A stretch of 64,000 nt of DNA from Aquimarina sp. Aq78 (GTDB taxonomy: Bacteria > Bacteroidota > Bacteroidia > Flavobacteriales > Flavobacteriaceae): positions 744,001 to 808,000 of the forward strand of contig NZ_OMKA01000001.1 in assembly GCF_900299525.1 (NCBI RefSeq). Reading direction: 5' to 3'. The translations under genes were made by a program, and so were the position numbers. The notes beneath the pieces are model-generated. The model saw nothing but the letters and a program-made list of their open reading frames with translations, was not told the origin of the DNA and ran no database searches. Below are positions 52,541 through 63,010 of this stretch, in pieces. Each line of letters opens with the position of its first letter. Within the stretch, counting starts at the first letter, position 1.

Positions 52541-55500
52541 ATGAAAACGCGATTATTTTTATTCGTGAGCTTATTCATTGTAGGCCACGTATTCGCACAA
52601 GGTAATAACCCTTGGCAAAGAACTAATTCTTCAAAAAGTCTTAATGTTATAAAGACAAAGACAGATTTACCATCAAGCACTCTTTTTGATCTTAATATTG
52701 AAGTTCTGAAAAAAGCACTTCAGGATTCTCAATTGCGAGGAAAATCATCAAATGGTTCTACTGTTATTATGCAGTTTCCAAATGAGCAAGGTAAAATGGA
52801 ATCTTTTAGAATAGTAGAGGCTCCTGTAATGCATCCTGATCTTGCTGTCAAATATCCTGAAATTAAATCGTATGCTGGTCAGGGAATCGATGATCCAACA
52901 GCTACAATCAGATTTAGTGTTGCTCCTTCTGGATTACAAAGTATGCGTCTATCTGGTAATTCTAAAACTGTATTTATAGAGCCCTATACAACAAGTGGTT
53001 CTGTATATACTATTTATTCTAGGGATCAGAGATCAGGTACAATCGATAGATTGAATTGTTCTGTTAATGAGAATACTCCTAATTTTTCTAATAGTGGTGC
53101 AATCAATCAAAAAAATGCCGATGATGGTGTTTTAAGGACTTATAGATTAGCTGTTTCTACTACTGGAGAATACACTCAATTTCATGGTGGTACTAAGGCA
53201 GGTGCAATGGCTGCTATCAATACTACTATGACTCGTGTAAACGGAATATACGAAACCGATTTTGGAGTTACAATGGTACTTATTGCTAATAACGATGCTG
53301 TTGTTTATACAAATGCAAGTTCTGATCCTTATACAGGAAGTTATAACAGTCAACTACAATCTACACTAACCAGTGTAATTGGAGAAGCTAATTATGATAT
53401 TGGTCATGTATTTGTTCTTGCTCCAAAAAATGGTAATGCCGGATGTATCGGATGTGTATGTGTAGATGGAAAAAAAGGAAGTGGTTTTTCTTCAAGAAAT
53501 ACGCCTCAGGGAGATATTTATGATGTAGATTATGTAGCACACGAAATGGGACATCAATTTGGCGGAAATCATACGTATACATTCCGTAGTGAAGGAACAA
53601 ACGTACAAATGGAACCAGGAAGTGGTACTACTATAATGGGGTATGCAGGAATTACTGGTGCTACAGATGTACAACAGAATAGTGATCCTTATTTTCATGC
53701 AGCAACAATCCAGCAGATTACAAATTATGTAAAATCAACAAGCTGTCAAACCAATACAAATACAGGTAATGCTGTTCCTACTGCAAATGCAGGAGCTGAT
53801 TATACCGTTCCAAAAGGAACTGCATTTGTATTAACAGGTCAGGGTACTGATGCTAATAGTGGAGATGCACTTACTTACTGCTGGGAACAAATGGATAATC
53901 GTGTAGGAACATATCCTGGACCAACTGTAACTTCTGGTGTTGCCTTCAGGTCTTATACTCCTACTGCATCTAATCAAAGATATTTTCCAAGATTAGAAAC
54001 TATTAAAACTGGTGCTACCTCATGGAAATGGGAAGCTGTACCAGATGTAACGAGAGCCTTAAATTTTAGATTAACGGTTAGAGACAATAAAGCTGGCGGT
54101 GGTGCAAATAATAGTGATAACATGAAAGTTAATGTTACTGCTTCTGCAGGGCCTTTTGTTGTTAATGCTCCTAATACTAATGTTAGCTGGTCTGCAGGTT
54201 CTACGCAAACCGTAACCTGGAATGTTGCTGGTACAACTGGAAATGGAATTAATGCTGCCAATGTCGATATTTTATTATCTACAGATGGAGGAAATACCTA
54301 TCCAACGGTTATCGCCACTGCAGTACCTAACGATGGTTCTCATAGCATAACAGTTCCAAATTCTCAGGGAACACAAAACAGAATCATGGTAAAAGGGTCA
54401 GGAAATATATTCTTTGATATTTCTAATGCCAACTTTGAAATTACCGGAGGAACCGGAGGAGACACGCAGGCACCTACAATTCCTGCAAGTTTAGCTACCT
54501 CTAATGCAACACAAACTACTATTGATCTATCTTGGAGTGCTTCTACAGATAATGTTGGAGTAACTGGATACGATGTATATCAAGGTAGTACAGTTATAGG
54601 GACAGCTACAACCACAACTTATCAAGCTACTGGATTATCTGCTAATACATCATATTCTTTTAGAGTAAAAGCTAAAGATGCAGCAGGAAATCAATCTGGT
54701 TTTAGTAATACAGCAACAGCAACTACCCTACCGGGAAATACTGGTGGAGGATGTACAGGAGAGATTTCTTCTTTCCCATATGCTGAAGGATTCGAAAATA
54801 CGCTTGGAGCATGGTCTCAAGCTACTGGTGATGATATTAACTGGACTATAGATTCTAATGGAACTCCATCAAATAATACCGGACCATCTAGTGCTGCAGA
54901 AGGCACATATTATGTATATACAGAAGCTTCTGGAAATGGTGCAGGATTCCCTAACAAAAGAGCAATATTAAACTCTCCTTGTTTTGATCTTAGTGCTGCA
55001 TCTCAAGCAACATTTACTTTTCAATATCATATGTATGGTACTAGTATAGGAACATTAACACTAGAAGCAAGTACAGATAATGGATCTAACTGGACCTCTT
55101 TATGGACTAAATCTGGTAATCAAGGTAACTCTTGGAAATCAGCTAGCGTAGATTTAGCATCATATACTGGAGCTACAGTTAAATTAAGATTTAATGGAAT
55201 TACCAGTACATCTTGGAGTGGTGATATCACTTTTGACGATGTTAAACTAACTACAGGAACAGTTAATCCTTCTTGTACAGATGTAAACTTGTCTATTACA
55301 TTTGATAACTACCCAGAAGAAACAAGCTGGCAAATTACTAATAGTAGTAATCAAGTTGTAGCCTCTGGAGGAACATATGGTTCTCAGGCAGATGGTTCTA
55401 CACTAACTCTTACAGAGTGTTTGGCTGCTGGTTCTTATACATTTACAATAAGTGATGTATATGGTGATGGGATTTGCTGCCAATATGGTAATGGATCTTA

Positions 55501-55861
55501 CTCACTAACAGCAGATAGTACAACACTAGCATCTGGTGGTTCTTTTGGTAGTTCAGAAAATACTACATTTACTGTAGGTGGTACTGCTAGAGGTGTAATT
55601 GTAGACAGTTTTAATACTACAAAAGCTTCTCAGGTTTCTATAACACCAAACCCAGTAATAAGTGGTGCTAATACAATCCTTAGAGTTACTTCTCCCACTG
55701 ATAATATTTCAGTTACCATTTTTGATCTATTTGGAAGAAGTGTATACAAAAATGACAATGTAAGTAATAAATCATTTAATCCTGGAAATCTTGCCAATGG
55801 AGCATATTTGGTTAAGCTTAAAACTGATCACAAAACATCAGTTCATAAACTAATTATGAAC
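52541..55861 (+). CDS. Secreted reprolysin-like zinc metalloprotease with T9SS C-terminal domain
   Basis: This is an 1107-residue exoprotease. After a signal peptide ([20 protein letters not shown]) comes a propeptide (about 20-190), then a metzincin domain (about 200-410) with [11 protein letters not shown] at residues 334-344 and the Met-turn in TIMGYAG. A PKD/immunoglobulin-like region (about 415-630), an FN3 domain (about 640-730) and a MAM-like jelly roll (about 744-906) follow. The end (about 1032-1107, ITPNP to SVHKLIMN) is a Por secretion (type IX) signal. The ATG at 52541 is chosen because it begins the signal peptide. It is probably exported to the medium or the cell surface to digest proteins. 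Confidence 0.9.
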
Positions 55862-55897
55862 TAGTTATGAATTAATTTTAGTAATCAAAGCATGAAT

Positions 55898-55935
55898 AAA
55901 AAGCCATTAAAAAATATTTTTTAATGGCTTTTTTT
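55898..55935 (+). terminator. Terminator after the metalloprotease gene
   Basis: Arms AAAAAGCCATTAAAAA and TTTTTTAATGGCTTTTT pair over about 16 bp around a short AT loop, 35 nt after the stop, with a T-tract on the 3' side. Confidence 0.88.
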
Positions 55936-56063
55936 CCATTTTAAGTAAGTTAAACGGTAAAAAACATGCATTTCATCGAAAAAACGACGATATGAGTACT
56001 ATAAAACCTTGTCTTTCTACGGTTTTACCGTACTTTCGCTTTCCGAATCGATAGAATATTCAT

Positions 56064-56432
56064 ATGAAAAAATTATTACTTTTAGTTTTCTTATTTATTT
56101 CATTACAAAATTATGCACAATCTTTATCCAAAACCAGGATTATATATGAGCATAAAGATCAAATAGTTATGAATAATGGAAAACGATATAAAATTCTGGT
56201 TAATAAACCATTTTATTCAGTTTCTGACACTACGATAAAAAAATATAAACAATATGCTAATCACCATCTTTTGCGATTAAATCGTGTTCTTATTCTTAGT
56301 AATGATGAGGAGTATATAGAATTAATCGAATGGGTAAAAGAAGACATGAAATTATATGAATCTCGTGAGCTTTCTGATTTTAATCTAAAAGAAAACAATA
56401 TTTCAGATTCTCTTGTTGCTCCAAAAAATTAA
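56064..56432 (+). CDS. Small secreted protein, first of a paralogous pair
   Basis: I do not recognise this 122-residue protein. It has a signal peptide (MKKLLLLVFLFISLQNYAQS). Its core resembles the gene at 56750: SLSKTRIIYEH versus CLSKVQLIFED, IVMNNGKRYKI versus IVMNNGEQYKI, and LRLNRVLIL versus LRINRVLLL. It looks like a small beta-rich periplasmic or secreted domain. The 3' end is acidic. Its function is unknown. Confidence 0.75.
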   Translation: MKKLLLLVFLFISLQNYAQSLSKTRIIYEHKDQIVMNNGKRYKILVNKPFYSVSDTTIKKYKQYANHHLLRLNRVLILSNDEEYIELIEWVKEDMKLYESRELSDFNLKENNISDSLVAPKN

Positions 56433-56749
56433 TTTCTTACTATATCAGTTTAAATTAGGTGTAGTATTTACCCAAAAATTATTTTATTCATCAAAATATA
56501 TGCAAGTATTCGTCAATCATATTGAATGTTTTTCCTTGTAAACAAAGAGATTAATTCATAAAACACTAATTAACAAACATGTAGCAAACCAAGAGTTATA
56601 CCTGTTTTTATTCGTGTTATTTTACAATAATTAGATTCTTATTATATACACCAGCCATGTTATCACAAATAAAGTTTATGTCGTTTTTCTTTGATTTCTT
56701 ACTTTAAAGCCGTAAATTAATTACGTAAAAACAATAAAATCAATGAGTT
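56433..56749. other. Intergenic stretch between the small secreted protein genes
   Basis: This 317-nt AT-rich gap has no convincing open frame and no stable hairpin that I could see. It presumably holds the promoter of the second gene. Confidence 0.5.
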
Positions 56750-57124
56750 ATGATAAAAATTTTATTTTTATTTTTTTTATTCTTCTCATTTAGTAACTAC
56801 GCTCAATGTCTTTCTAAAGTACAATTAATCTTTGAAGACACAGATCTAATAGTTATGAATAATGGCGAGCAATATAAAATATCAACAATCAAACCTTTCT
56901 ATAGGGTTAATGATCCTTCAATTCCTAAGTATATTTCGGCAAAAAATCAGGTATTAAGAATTAACCGTGTTTTATTACTTAAAAATAACGAGGATTATAG
57001 AAGGTTAGTAGAATGGACAGAAAGAGGTTACAAATATTATGAATACCGAGATGTAACTAATAATATAGCAGCAACAAAAAAAATTTCTGTTGAAATTATC
57101 AAAAGGAAAAAACTTAAAAACTAA
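56750..57124 (+). CDS. Small secreted protein, second of a paralogous pair
   Basis: This 124-residue paralogue of the gene at 56064 has a signal peptide (MIKILFLFFLFFSFSNYAQ) and a shared core with IVMNNGEQYKI and LRINRVLLLKNNEDYRRLVEW. It differs mostly at the C-terminus, which is lysine-rich (KRKKLKN). The end overlaps the cmk gene by 11 nt on the opposite strand, which is unusual. No family is recognised. Confidence 0.75.
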   Translation: MIKILFLFFLFFSFSNYAQCLSKVQLIFEDTDLIVMNNGEQYKISTIKPFYRVNDPSIPKYISAKNQVLRINRVLLLKNNEDYRRLVEWTERGYKYYEYRDVTNNIAATKKISVEIIKRKKLKN

Positions 57125-57851
57125 CTTTTAGTATCGTATTTTTTGCTAATTCCATAATCTGTTCAAACTGCTCTTTTAGGGTAAGGTTAGAATTATCAAT
57201 CTTGATAGCATCTTCTGCTTTCTTAAGAGGAGAATCTTTTCTTGTACTATCTATATGATCTCTATTAACAACATTTTTTAGAACATCTTCATAGGTAACA
57301 TTTTCTCCTCTTTCTCTAAGTTCCAGAAATCTACGTTCTGCACGATCTTTTGCAGTAGCAGTCATAAATAGTTTAAGTTCGGCATTTGGAAAAACAACAG
57401 TTCCTATATCTCTTCCATCCATGACAATCCCTTTATCCATTCCCATTTTTTGCTGTTGCTCTACTAATTTTTTACGAACACTAGAAATAGCAGCAATTTT
57501 ACTCACATATCTAGAAACGGTAAGCGTCCTGATTTCTCTTTCCACATTTTCTCCATTAAGCAAGATTTCTGCCAGGCCAGTTTCTGGATTTATCTTAAAC
57601 CTAAGATCTATTGCAGAAAGATCTTTTTCTAATGCTTCATGATCAAAATGAAGTTCATCAATAATTTTTTTTCTCATAGCATATAAGGAAACTGCCCGAT
57701 ACATTGCCCCCGTATCTACATAAATATATCCTAATGCTTTGGCCAATTGTTTTGCGACAGTACTTTTTCCTGTAGAAGAATGTCCATCTATAGCTATTAT
57801 TATCTTATTGTCTTCCAATTTCTGAGAAATGCAATTTGTATTAAAAACCAA
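57114..57851 (-). CDS. cmk: Cytidylate kinase (CMP kinase)
   Basis: This is a nucleotide kinase that phosphorylates CMP and dCMP using ATP. The P-loop is IDGHSSTGKSTVAK near residue 21, YVDTGAMYRAV follows at about 44, DGRDIGTVVFPNAELKLF is near residue 143, and the LID region RGENVTYEDV is near residue 182. No ATG precedes the motif; the start is either TTG at 57851 (245 residues) or TTG at 57818 (234 residues), and the latter gives a better match to the usual short N-terminus. Its 3' end overlaps the convergent secreted-protein gene by 11 nt. Confidence 0.92.
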   Translation of the reverse strand: MVFNTNCISQKLEDNKIIIAIDGHSSTGKSTVAKQLAKALGYIYVDTGAMYRAVSLYAMRKKIIDELHFDHEALEKDLSAIDLRFKINPETGLAEILLNGENVEREIRTLTVSRYVSKIAAISSVRKKLVEQQQKMGMDKGIVMDGRDIGTVVFPNAELKLFMTATAKDRAERRFLELRERGENVTYEDVLKNVVNRDHIDSTRKDSPLKKAEDAIKIDNSNLTLKEQFEQIMELAKNTILKVSF

Positions 57852-58130
57852 AAATAAACCAAACTATTTGGAAAATACAGGTTATATAAAAAAAGTTATT
57901 ATAAATGAAATAATTACATCTAATAAACTACTTACCAAAATATAGAGATTACCGCACTATAACAAAGGCGTCCAATCATTTAACGTTACAAGAAATGATG
58001 CTAAAACTTGTATAGAAACACAATAATTACGTTTTATCGAAGTTATCTACCTTTAGACCCCTACTGCATGAATATAAGCTACTTTATTACACCTTAAATC
58101 AACACACATTAACCTAAGTACACACAAATC

Positions 58131-59171
58131 ATGGGCTTTTTTGATTTTTTAAACGAAAAAATAGCAATAGATCTTGGCACCTCAAATACGCTTATTACCT
58201 ATAAAGGAAAAATAGCAGTAAACAACTCTTCTATTATATCAATTCATCAAATTACCGGAAAAATTATTGCAGTAGGTAAAGAAGCAGGTATGATGCGTGG
58301 CAAAATTAACAAGAATATAAAAACAATATCTCCATTTAATAATGGTGTTATTTCTAATTTTGATGCAGCAGAGAAAATGCTAAAGACATTTATCAAAAAG
58401 TTATCAGTTTTTAATACTTCAGCTTTTGCAACTTCTTACAATATGATTATTGCTATCCCTTGCGGAAGTACCGAAGTTGAAATGCGAGCGGTACAAGAAT
58501 CTGCAAAACGACTCAATGCAAAAAATATATTTCTAATACCAGAACCTATTGCAGCTGCAATAGGTGGTGGGATAGATGTTCTAGAACCTAAAGGAAATAT
58601 GGTTGTAGATATAGGTGGAGGAACTACAGAAATTGCTGTAATCTCTTTGGGGAGAATAATTAGTGGCCAATCTGTAAAAATTGCCGGAAATGTTTTTAAT
58701 GAGGATATTACTCAATATGTGAGAGAATCTCGAAATCTACATATAGGAGAGTCTATGGCAGAGAAAATAAAAATAAAAATTGGTTCTTCAATCGATACCT
58801 TAGCATCACCTCCAGAAAAAATGATGGTAGAAGGAAGAGATATTCTTACCGGGAAACCTAAACAAATACAATTATCATATAAAGAGATTAAAAAAAGTTT
58901 AGATAAGTCTATTATACAAATAGAAAATGCAATTATGGAAACACTTTCTGAAATTCCTCCAGAACTCTCTGCTGATATCTATAATTCTGGTATTTATTTA
59001 ACAGGTGGTGGATCAATGCTAAGAGGGCTTGATGATCGATTATCTATAGCTACAGAACTTCCTGTACACCTAGGAGATCAACCTCTAGAAACTGTTGTAA
59101 AAGGAAGCGACATTGTTTTAAAAAACCTGGAATTATATAAAGATGTCTTGATTAAAAAGAGAAGATCATAA
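58131..59171 (+). CDS. MreB/Mbl-family actin homologue
   Basis: This is a 346-residue bacterial actin homologue, a rod-shape cytoskeletal protein that guides cell-wall synthesis. The phosphate-1 loop IDLGTSNTLIT is at about residues 12-22, the phosphate-2 motif DIGGGTTEIAV near residue 155, and the adenosine motif GIYLTGGGSMLRG near residue 286. It is not linked to mreC/mreD, which usually follow the primary mreB, so it is probably a second copy. An N-terminal amphipathic-like segment (MGFFDFLNEK) may bind membrane. Confidence 0.88.
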   Translation: MGFFDFLNEKIAIDLGTSNTLITYKGKIAVNNSSIISIHQITGKIIAVGKEAGMMRGKINKNIKTISPFNNGVISNFDAAEKMLKTFIKKLSVFNTSAFATSYNMIIAIPCGSTEVEMRAVQESAKRLNAKNIFLIPEPIAAAIGGGIDVLEPKGNMVVDIGGGTTEIAVISLGRIISGQSVKIAGNVFNEDITQYVRESRNLHIGESMAEKIKIKIGSSIDTLASPPEKMMVEGRDILTGKPKQIQLSYKEIKKSLDKSIIQIENAIMETLSEIPPELSADIYNSGIYLTGGGSMLRGLDDRLSIATELPVHLGDQPLETVVKGSDIVLKNLELYKDVLIKKRRS

Positions 59172-59210
59172 AACAAAAGACAGCGTTTAAAATCGCTGCC
59201 TTTTGTTTTT
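59171..59210 (+). terminator. Terminator after the MreB-like gene
   Basis: The stem 59171-59185 with 59194-59208 (one mismatch) starts at the stop codon and is followed by a T-run. Confidence 0.85.
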
Positions 59211-59231
59211 TTATCATGTTAAATTATATTC

Positions 59232-61682
59232 TTATAATTTCTTTGCATTCTTAACCTTGGTACTGGTAATGGCTAGTTTTAATACATCTTCCATATCCTT
59301 AACATAATGAAATTTAAGCCCTTTTAAATATTCTGATTTAATTTCATTAATATCTCTTCTGTTATCTTCGCAAAGTAATATCTCTTTTATATGTGCTCTT
59401 TTTGCAGCAAGGATTTTTTCTTTAATTCCACCAACAGGTAATACTTTTCCTCGTAATGTAATCTCTCCTGTCATGGCAAGACTTTTCTTAACCTTACGTT
59501 GTGTAAATAAAGAAACCAGAGATGTTAGCATTGTAACTCCTGCGCTAGGGCCATCTTTTGGGGTAGCTCCTTCGGGTACATGTATATGTACATTATAGGT
59601 TTCAAAAATATCTGGATTAATCCCTAATTCTGCAGCATTGGCCTTTATATATTCCATAGCAATGGTAGCAGATTCTTTCATCACTTTCCCTAAGTTCCCG
59701 GTAATAGTCAGACTACCTTTTCCTTTTGACAGAATAGATTCTATAAATAGAATATCTCCACCTACGCTTGTCCATGCAAGTCCTGTTACTACACCTGCGA
59801 CATCATTATTTTCATACTTATCACGTTCTAACTTTGGTGCTCCAAGAACTTCAATGATATCTTCATTACTAATTTTTACATTGTACTCCTCTTCCATTGC
59901 TATATTCTTCGCAGCATAACGTACCATTTTAGCAATTTGTTTTTCTAGACCACGTACTCCGGATTCTCTGGTGTATCCTTCAACTATTTTTTCTAGTTGC
60001 GCCTTTCCCATTTTAATATGAGACTTATTCAATCCGTGTTCTTCTAACTGTTTTGGCAACAAATGTTGTTTGGCAATCTCAATTTTCTCTTCAATTGTAT
60101 ATCCGGTTACATTAATAATTTCCATACGATCTCTAAGCGCAGGCTGAATTGTTCCCAGGCTGTTAGAAGTAGCAATAAACATTACTTTAGAGAGATCAAA
60201 TCCCATCTCAAGGAAATTATCATGAAATTCAGAATTCTGCTCAGGGTCTAAAACTTCTAATAAAGCAGATGATGGATCACCTTGATTACCTACTGATAAT
60301 TTATCAATTTCGTCTAATACAAATACGGGATTACTGGTTCCTGCTTTTTTGAGACTTTGTATAATTCTACCCGGCATTGCTCCTATATACGTCTTTCGAT
60401 GTCCTCTTATTTCTGCTTCATCACGCAATCCACCTAATGATATCCTTACATATTCTCTTCCCAGAGCTTCTGCTATAGATTTTCCCAATGAAGTTTTACC
60501 TACTCCAGGAGGGCCATATAGACATAATATCGGAGATTTCATATCATTACGCAGTTTTAATACTGCGAGGTATTCTATAATTCGACGTTTTACTTCATCT
60601 AAACCATAATGATCTCTATCCAAAATCTTCATAGCTCGTTTTAGATCAAACTTATCCGTACTAAATTCATTCCAGGGTAAATCTAGAAACAGGTCTAAAT
60701 AATTACGTTGTATAGAATATTCTGCAACTTGAGGGTTCATACGTTGCATTTTGGACAACTCTTTATCAAAATGGTTTTTTACTTTTTCGTCCCATTTCTT
60801 ATCCTTGCTACGCACACGCATTTCTTCGATTTCATCTTCATGCGAGACACCACCAAGTTCTTCTTGAATGGTTTTCATTTGTTGATGTAAGAAATACTCT
60901 CGCTGTTGCTGGCTCATGTCATGCTGAACCTTACTCTGAATGACATTTTTAAGTTCCAGTTTCTGAAACTCTACATTCATATATTTTAATGTAGCTAAAG
61001 CTCTTTTCTTAAGGTCATTGATCTCTAGCAATTTCTGTTTCTCCTCTACAGGAAGATTTAAATTAGAAGACACAAAATTGATAAGAAAAGAATTACTTTC
61101 TATATTTTTAATAGCAAATGAAGCTTCAGAAGGTATCGTCGGACTTTCCTTTATGATTTCTAAAGCCAAATCTTTAATCGAATCGATTATAGCACTAAAT
61201 TCTTTATTCTCTTTTGCAGGTCTTGCCTCAGGAACTTCTTTAACCTTAGCTTTAATATAGGGTTCTTCTTCTACAACTTCATCTATATGAAATCGTTTTT
61301 TTCCTTGTAGTATTACCGTAGTGTTACCGTCAGGCATTTTTAAAACTCTTAAAATACGAGCTACTACACCTACTCTATTAATATCTTTTAAAGATGGATT
61401 TTCTATACCTTCTTCTTTCTGAGAAACTACCCCTATTGTTTTATTACCATTATTAGCTTCATTAAGAAGTTTAATAGATTTATCTCTTCCTGCAGTAATC
61501 GGAATAACAACTCCAGGAAATAGTACAGTATTTCTTAAAGGTAATATTGGTAATATTTCGGGTAAATCTTCTTTGTCTATTTCTTCTTCATCTTCTGGCG
61601 TCATTAAAGGAATTAATTCTGCATCTTCATCTATCCCCTGAAATGACAAACTGTCAAGTGTCGTAAATTTGGTTTTAGCCAT
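59232..61682 (-). CDS. lon: ATP-dependent Lon protease
   Basis: This is an 816-residue AAA+ serine protease that degrades misfolded and regulatory proteins. The N-terminal substrate-binding domain covers about residues 40-245 ([14 protein letters not shown]). The Walker A motif is [13 protein letters not shown] near residue 393 and Walker B is VFVLDEIDK near residue 456. The catalytic dyad is Ser713 in DGPSAGVTM and a Lys in [13 protein letters not shown] about 45 residues later. It is transcribed alone, divergent from the sigma factor gene. An inverted repeat (61701-61719) lies 18 bp upstream of the start. Confidence 0.96.
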   Translation of the reverse strand: MAKTKFTTLDSLSFQGIDEDAELIPLMTPEDEEEIDKEDLPEILPILPLRNTVLFPGVVIPITAGRDKSIKLLNEANNGNKTIGVVSQKEEGIENPSLKDINRVGVVARILRVLKMPDGNTTVILQGKKRFHIDEVVEEEPYIKAKVKEVPEARPAKENKEFSAIIDSIKDLALEIIKESPTIPSEASFAIKNIESNSFLINFVSSNLNLPVEEKQKLLEINDLKKRALATLKYMNVEFQKLELKNVIQSKVQHDMSQQQREYFLHQQMKTIQEELGGVSHEDEIEEMRVRSKDKKWDEKVKNHFDKELSKMQRMNPQVAEYSIQRNYLDLFLDLPWNEFSTDKFDLKRAMKILDRDHYGLDEVKRRIIEYLAVLKLRNDMKSPILCLYGPPGVGKTSLGKSIAEALGREYVRISLGGLRDEAEIRGHRKTYIGAMPGRIIQSLKKAGTSNPVFVLDEIDKLSVGNQGDPSSALLEVLDPEQNSEFHDNFLEMGFDLSKVMFIATSNSLGTIQPALRDRMEIINVTGYTIEEKIEIAKQHLLPKQLEEHGLNKSHIKMGKAQLEKIVEGYTRESGVRGLEKQIAKMVRYAAKNIAMEEEYNVKISNEDIIEVLGAPKLERDKYENNDVAGVVTGLAWTSVGGDILFIESILSKGKGSLTITGNLGKVMKESATIAMEYIKANAAELGINPDIFETYNVHIHVPEGATPKDGPSAGVTMLTSLVSLFTQRKVKKSLAMTGEITLRGKVLPVGGIKEKILAAKRAHIKEILLCEDNRRDINEIKSEYLKGLKFHYVKDMEDVLKLAITSTKVKNAKKL

Positions 61683-61700
61683 AAGTATATATCAAAGTCA

Positions 61701-61719
61701 TTTTGTCATCACGACAAAA
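61701..61719. promoter_or_regulatory. Inverted repeat TTTTGTC-N5-GACAAAA upstream of lon
   Basis: Perfect 7-bp arms lie 18-37 bp upstream of the lon ATG in the divergent lon-sigma gap. This is a plausible repressor operator for a stress gene. It is not the CIRCE element, and I cannot name the regulator. Confidence 0.5.
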
Positions 61720-61904
61720 CAACATTTTTTTTTAGAATTTAATGAAATTGATTAAAAACCTTATAAAGCCCATTAAAACATGGTCTTTATTATAGATTCA
61801 TTATTTACATTTCAATTGTTATGCCACAAGTTTTAAAAAAAAAATTAAAAAACTGTAACAAAGCAATGCAATATATATCTTTATGTTAAAGTAAATTATA
61901 TTTT

Positions 61905-62453
61905 TTGTCACTAACCCAACTAAATACAGAGCAATTAATTGCGAAATGTCGCGAGCAAGATCAAAATGCGCAGCTCGAAACATACAATCGTTATTATAAG
62001 GCAATGTACAATACAGCATTGAGAATCATAAAGGACACAGCAGAAGCTGAAGATATTATGCAAGAAGCCTTTTTAACAGCTTTTACAAAACTATCAATGC
62101 TAGAAGATAATAATATGTTTGGGGCCTGGTTAAAAAGGATTGTTATTAATGCCAGTTTAACCGCAACACGTAAAAAAGATGTTCATCGTGAGGTAGCCCT
62201 AGAAACTGTTGAGTATGCTCTTACAGATAGCAACGGAATTGTAGAAGAAGATCTTGCTTCTGTAAAAGTAAATACAGTACTAAATACACTAACTCAACTT
62301 AAAGACAGCTATAGTACAGCATTATCATTACACCTTATAGAAGGTTACGATTATGAAGAAATCTGTCAGATTATGAATATATCATATTCTAATTGTCGTA
62401 CGCTTATTTCGCGCGCAAAAGAAAGCTTACGAAAAAAATTACAATTTGTATGA
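61905..62453 (+). CDS. ECF RNA polymerase sigma factor
   Basis: This is a 182-residue extracytoplasmic-function sigma-70 factor. Region 2 covers about residues 20-95 (YNRYYKAMYNTALRIIKDTAEAEDIMQEAFLTAF), and region 4 about 125-180 (HLIEGYDYEEICQIMNISYSNCRTLISRAKESL). It starts at TTG 61905. Its stop overlaps the start of the next gene (ATGA), whose product is anti-sigma-like. It probably responds to an envelope signal. Confidence 0.92.
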   Translation: MSLTQLNTEQLIAKCREQDQNAQLETYNRYYKAMYNTALRIIKDTAEAEDIMQEAFLTAFTKLSMLEDNNMFGAWLKRIVINASLTATRKKDVHREVALETVEYALTDSNGIVEEDLASVKVNTVLNTLTQLKDSYSTALSLHLIEGYDYEEICQIMNISYSNCRTLISRAKESLRKKLQFV

Positions 62454-63010
62454 ATACCGATAAAATAGAAAAGTTATTTAAACGTATGCAAAATCAATTA
62501 GACATACACGAACCTTCTGCTAATCACCAAGTACGGTTTTTAGAAAAGTTGCAGCAACAAAACAAAGTTGTACAGCTGCAACCTAAAAAGGTAAATTGGT
62601 ATAAACCGCTTGCAATAGCCGCTTCGATTGCTATAGTATTTGGGATGGCAGCAATGACTTTTATGTTTAATCCAAAAGAAGAAGTAGATCTGGCAAATGT
62701 TTCTCCTCAAATGAAAGAAACTCAAAGCTTTTTTACCTCTGCTATTCAATTGCAACTCGAAGAAATCGATAAAGTTTCTTCTATAGAAACCAAAGAATTG
62801 GTTTTGGATGCAATGAATCAATTAGAAAAACTGGAATCTGATTATGAAACACTTAAAAAAGATCTTTTTCATAGTGGAAACGATAAACGTGTAATTAGCG
62901 CTATGATTAAGAACTTTCAGAAACGTGCAAATTTATTAGACGAGGTACTTCAAAAAATTAACAGCATTAACGAATTTAAATTATCAGAAAATGAAAACTT
63001 TATACTATAA
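62450..63010 (+). CDS. Putative anti-sigma-like single-pass membrane protein
   Basis: This is a 186-residue protein with one membrane helix at about residues 53-73, a cytoplasmic N-terminus with a charged helix (residues 1-45) and a periplasmic coiled-coil-like C-terminus. Its ATG overlaps the stop of the sigma gene, so it is translationally coupled. This arrangement is that of sigma-anti-sigma pairs, though no zinc anti-sigma motif is visible. Its ATG at 62450 is chosen over an earlier in-frame start inside the sigma gene. The next gene overlaps its 3' end by 20 nt. Confidence 0.78.
   Translation: MNTDKIEKLFKRMQNQLDIHEPSANHQVRFLEKLQQQNKVVQLQPKKVNWYKPLAIAASIAIVFGMAAMTFMFNPKEEVDLANVSPQMKETQSFFTSAIQLQLEEIDKVSSIETKELVLDAMNQLEKLESDYETLKKDLFHSGNDKRVISAMIKNFQKRANLLDEVLQKINSINEFKLSENENFIL

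Noticed and set aside
53147..54261. Minus-strand frames within the metalloprotease gene
   Set aside because: They are antisense shadows of a Gly/Thr/Ser-rich coding region with low stop frequency on the opposite strand.
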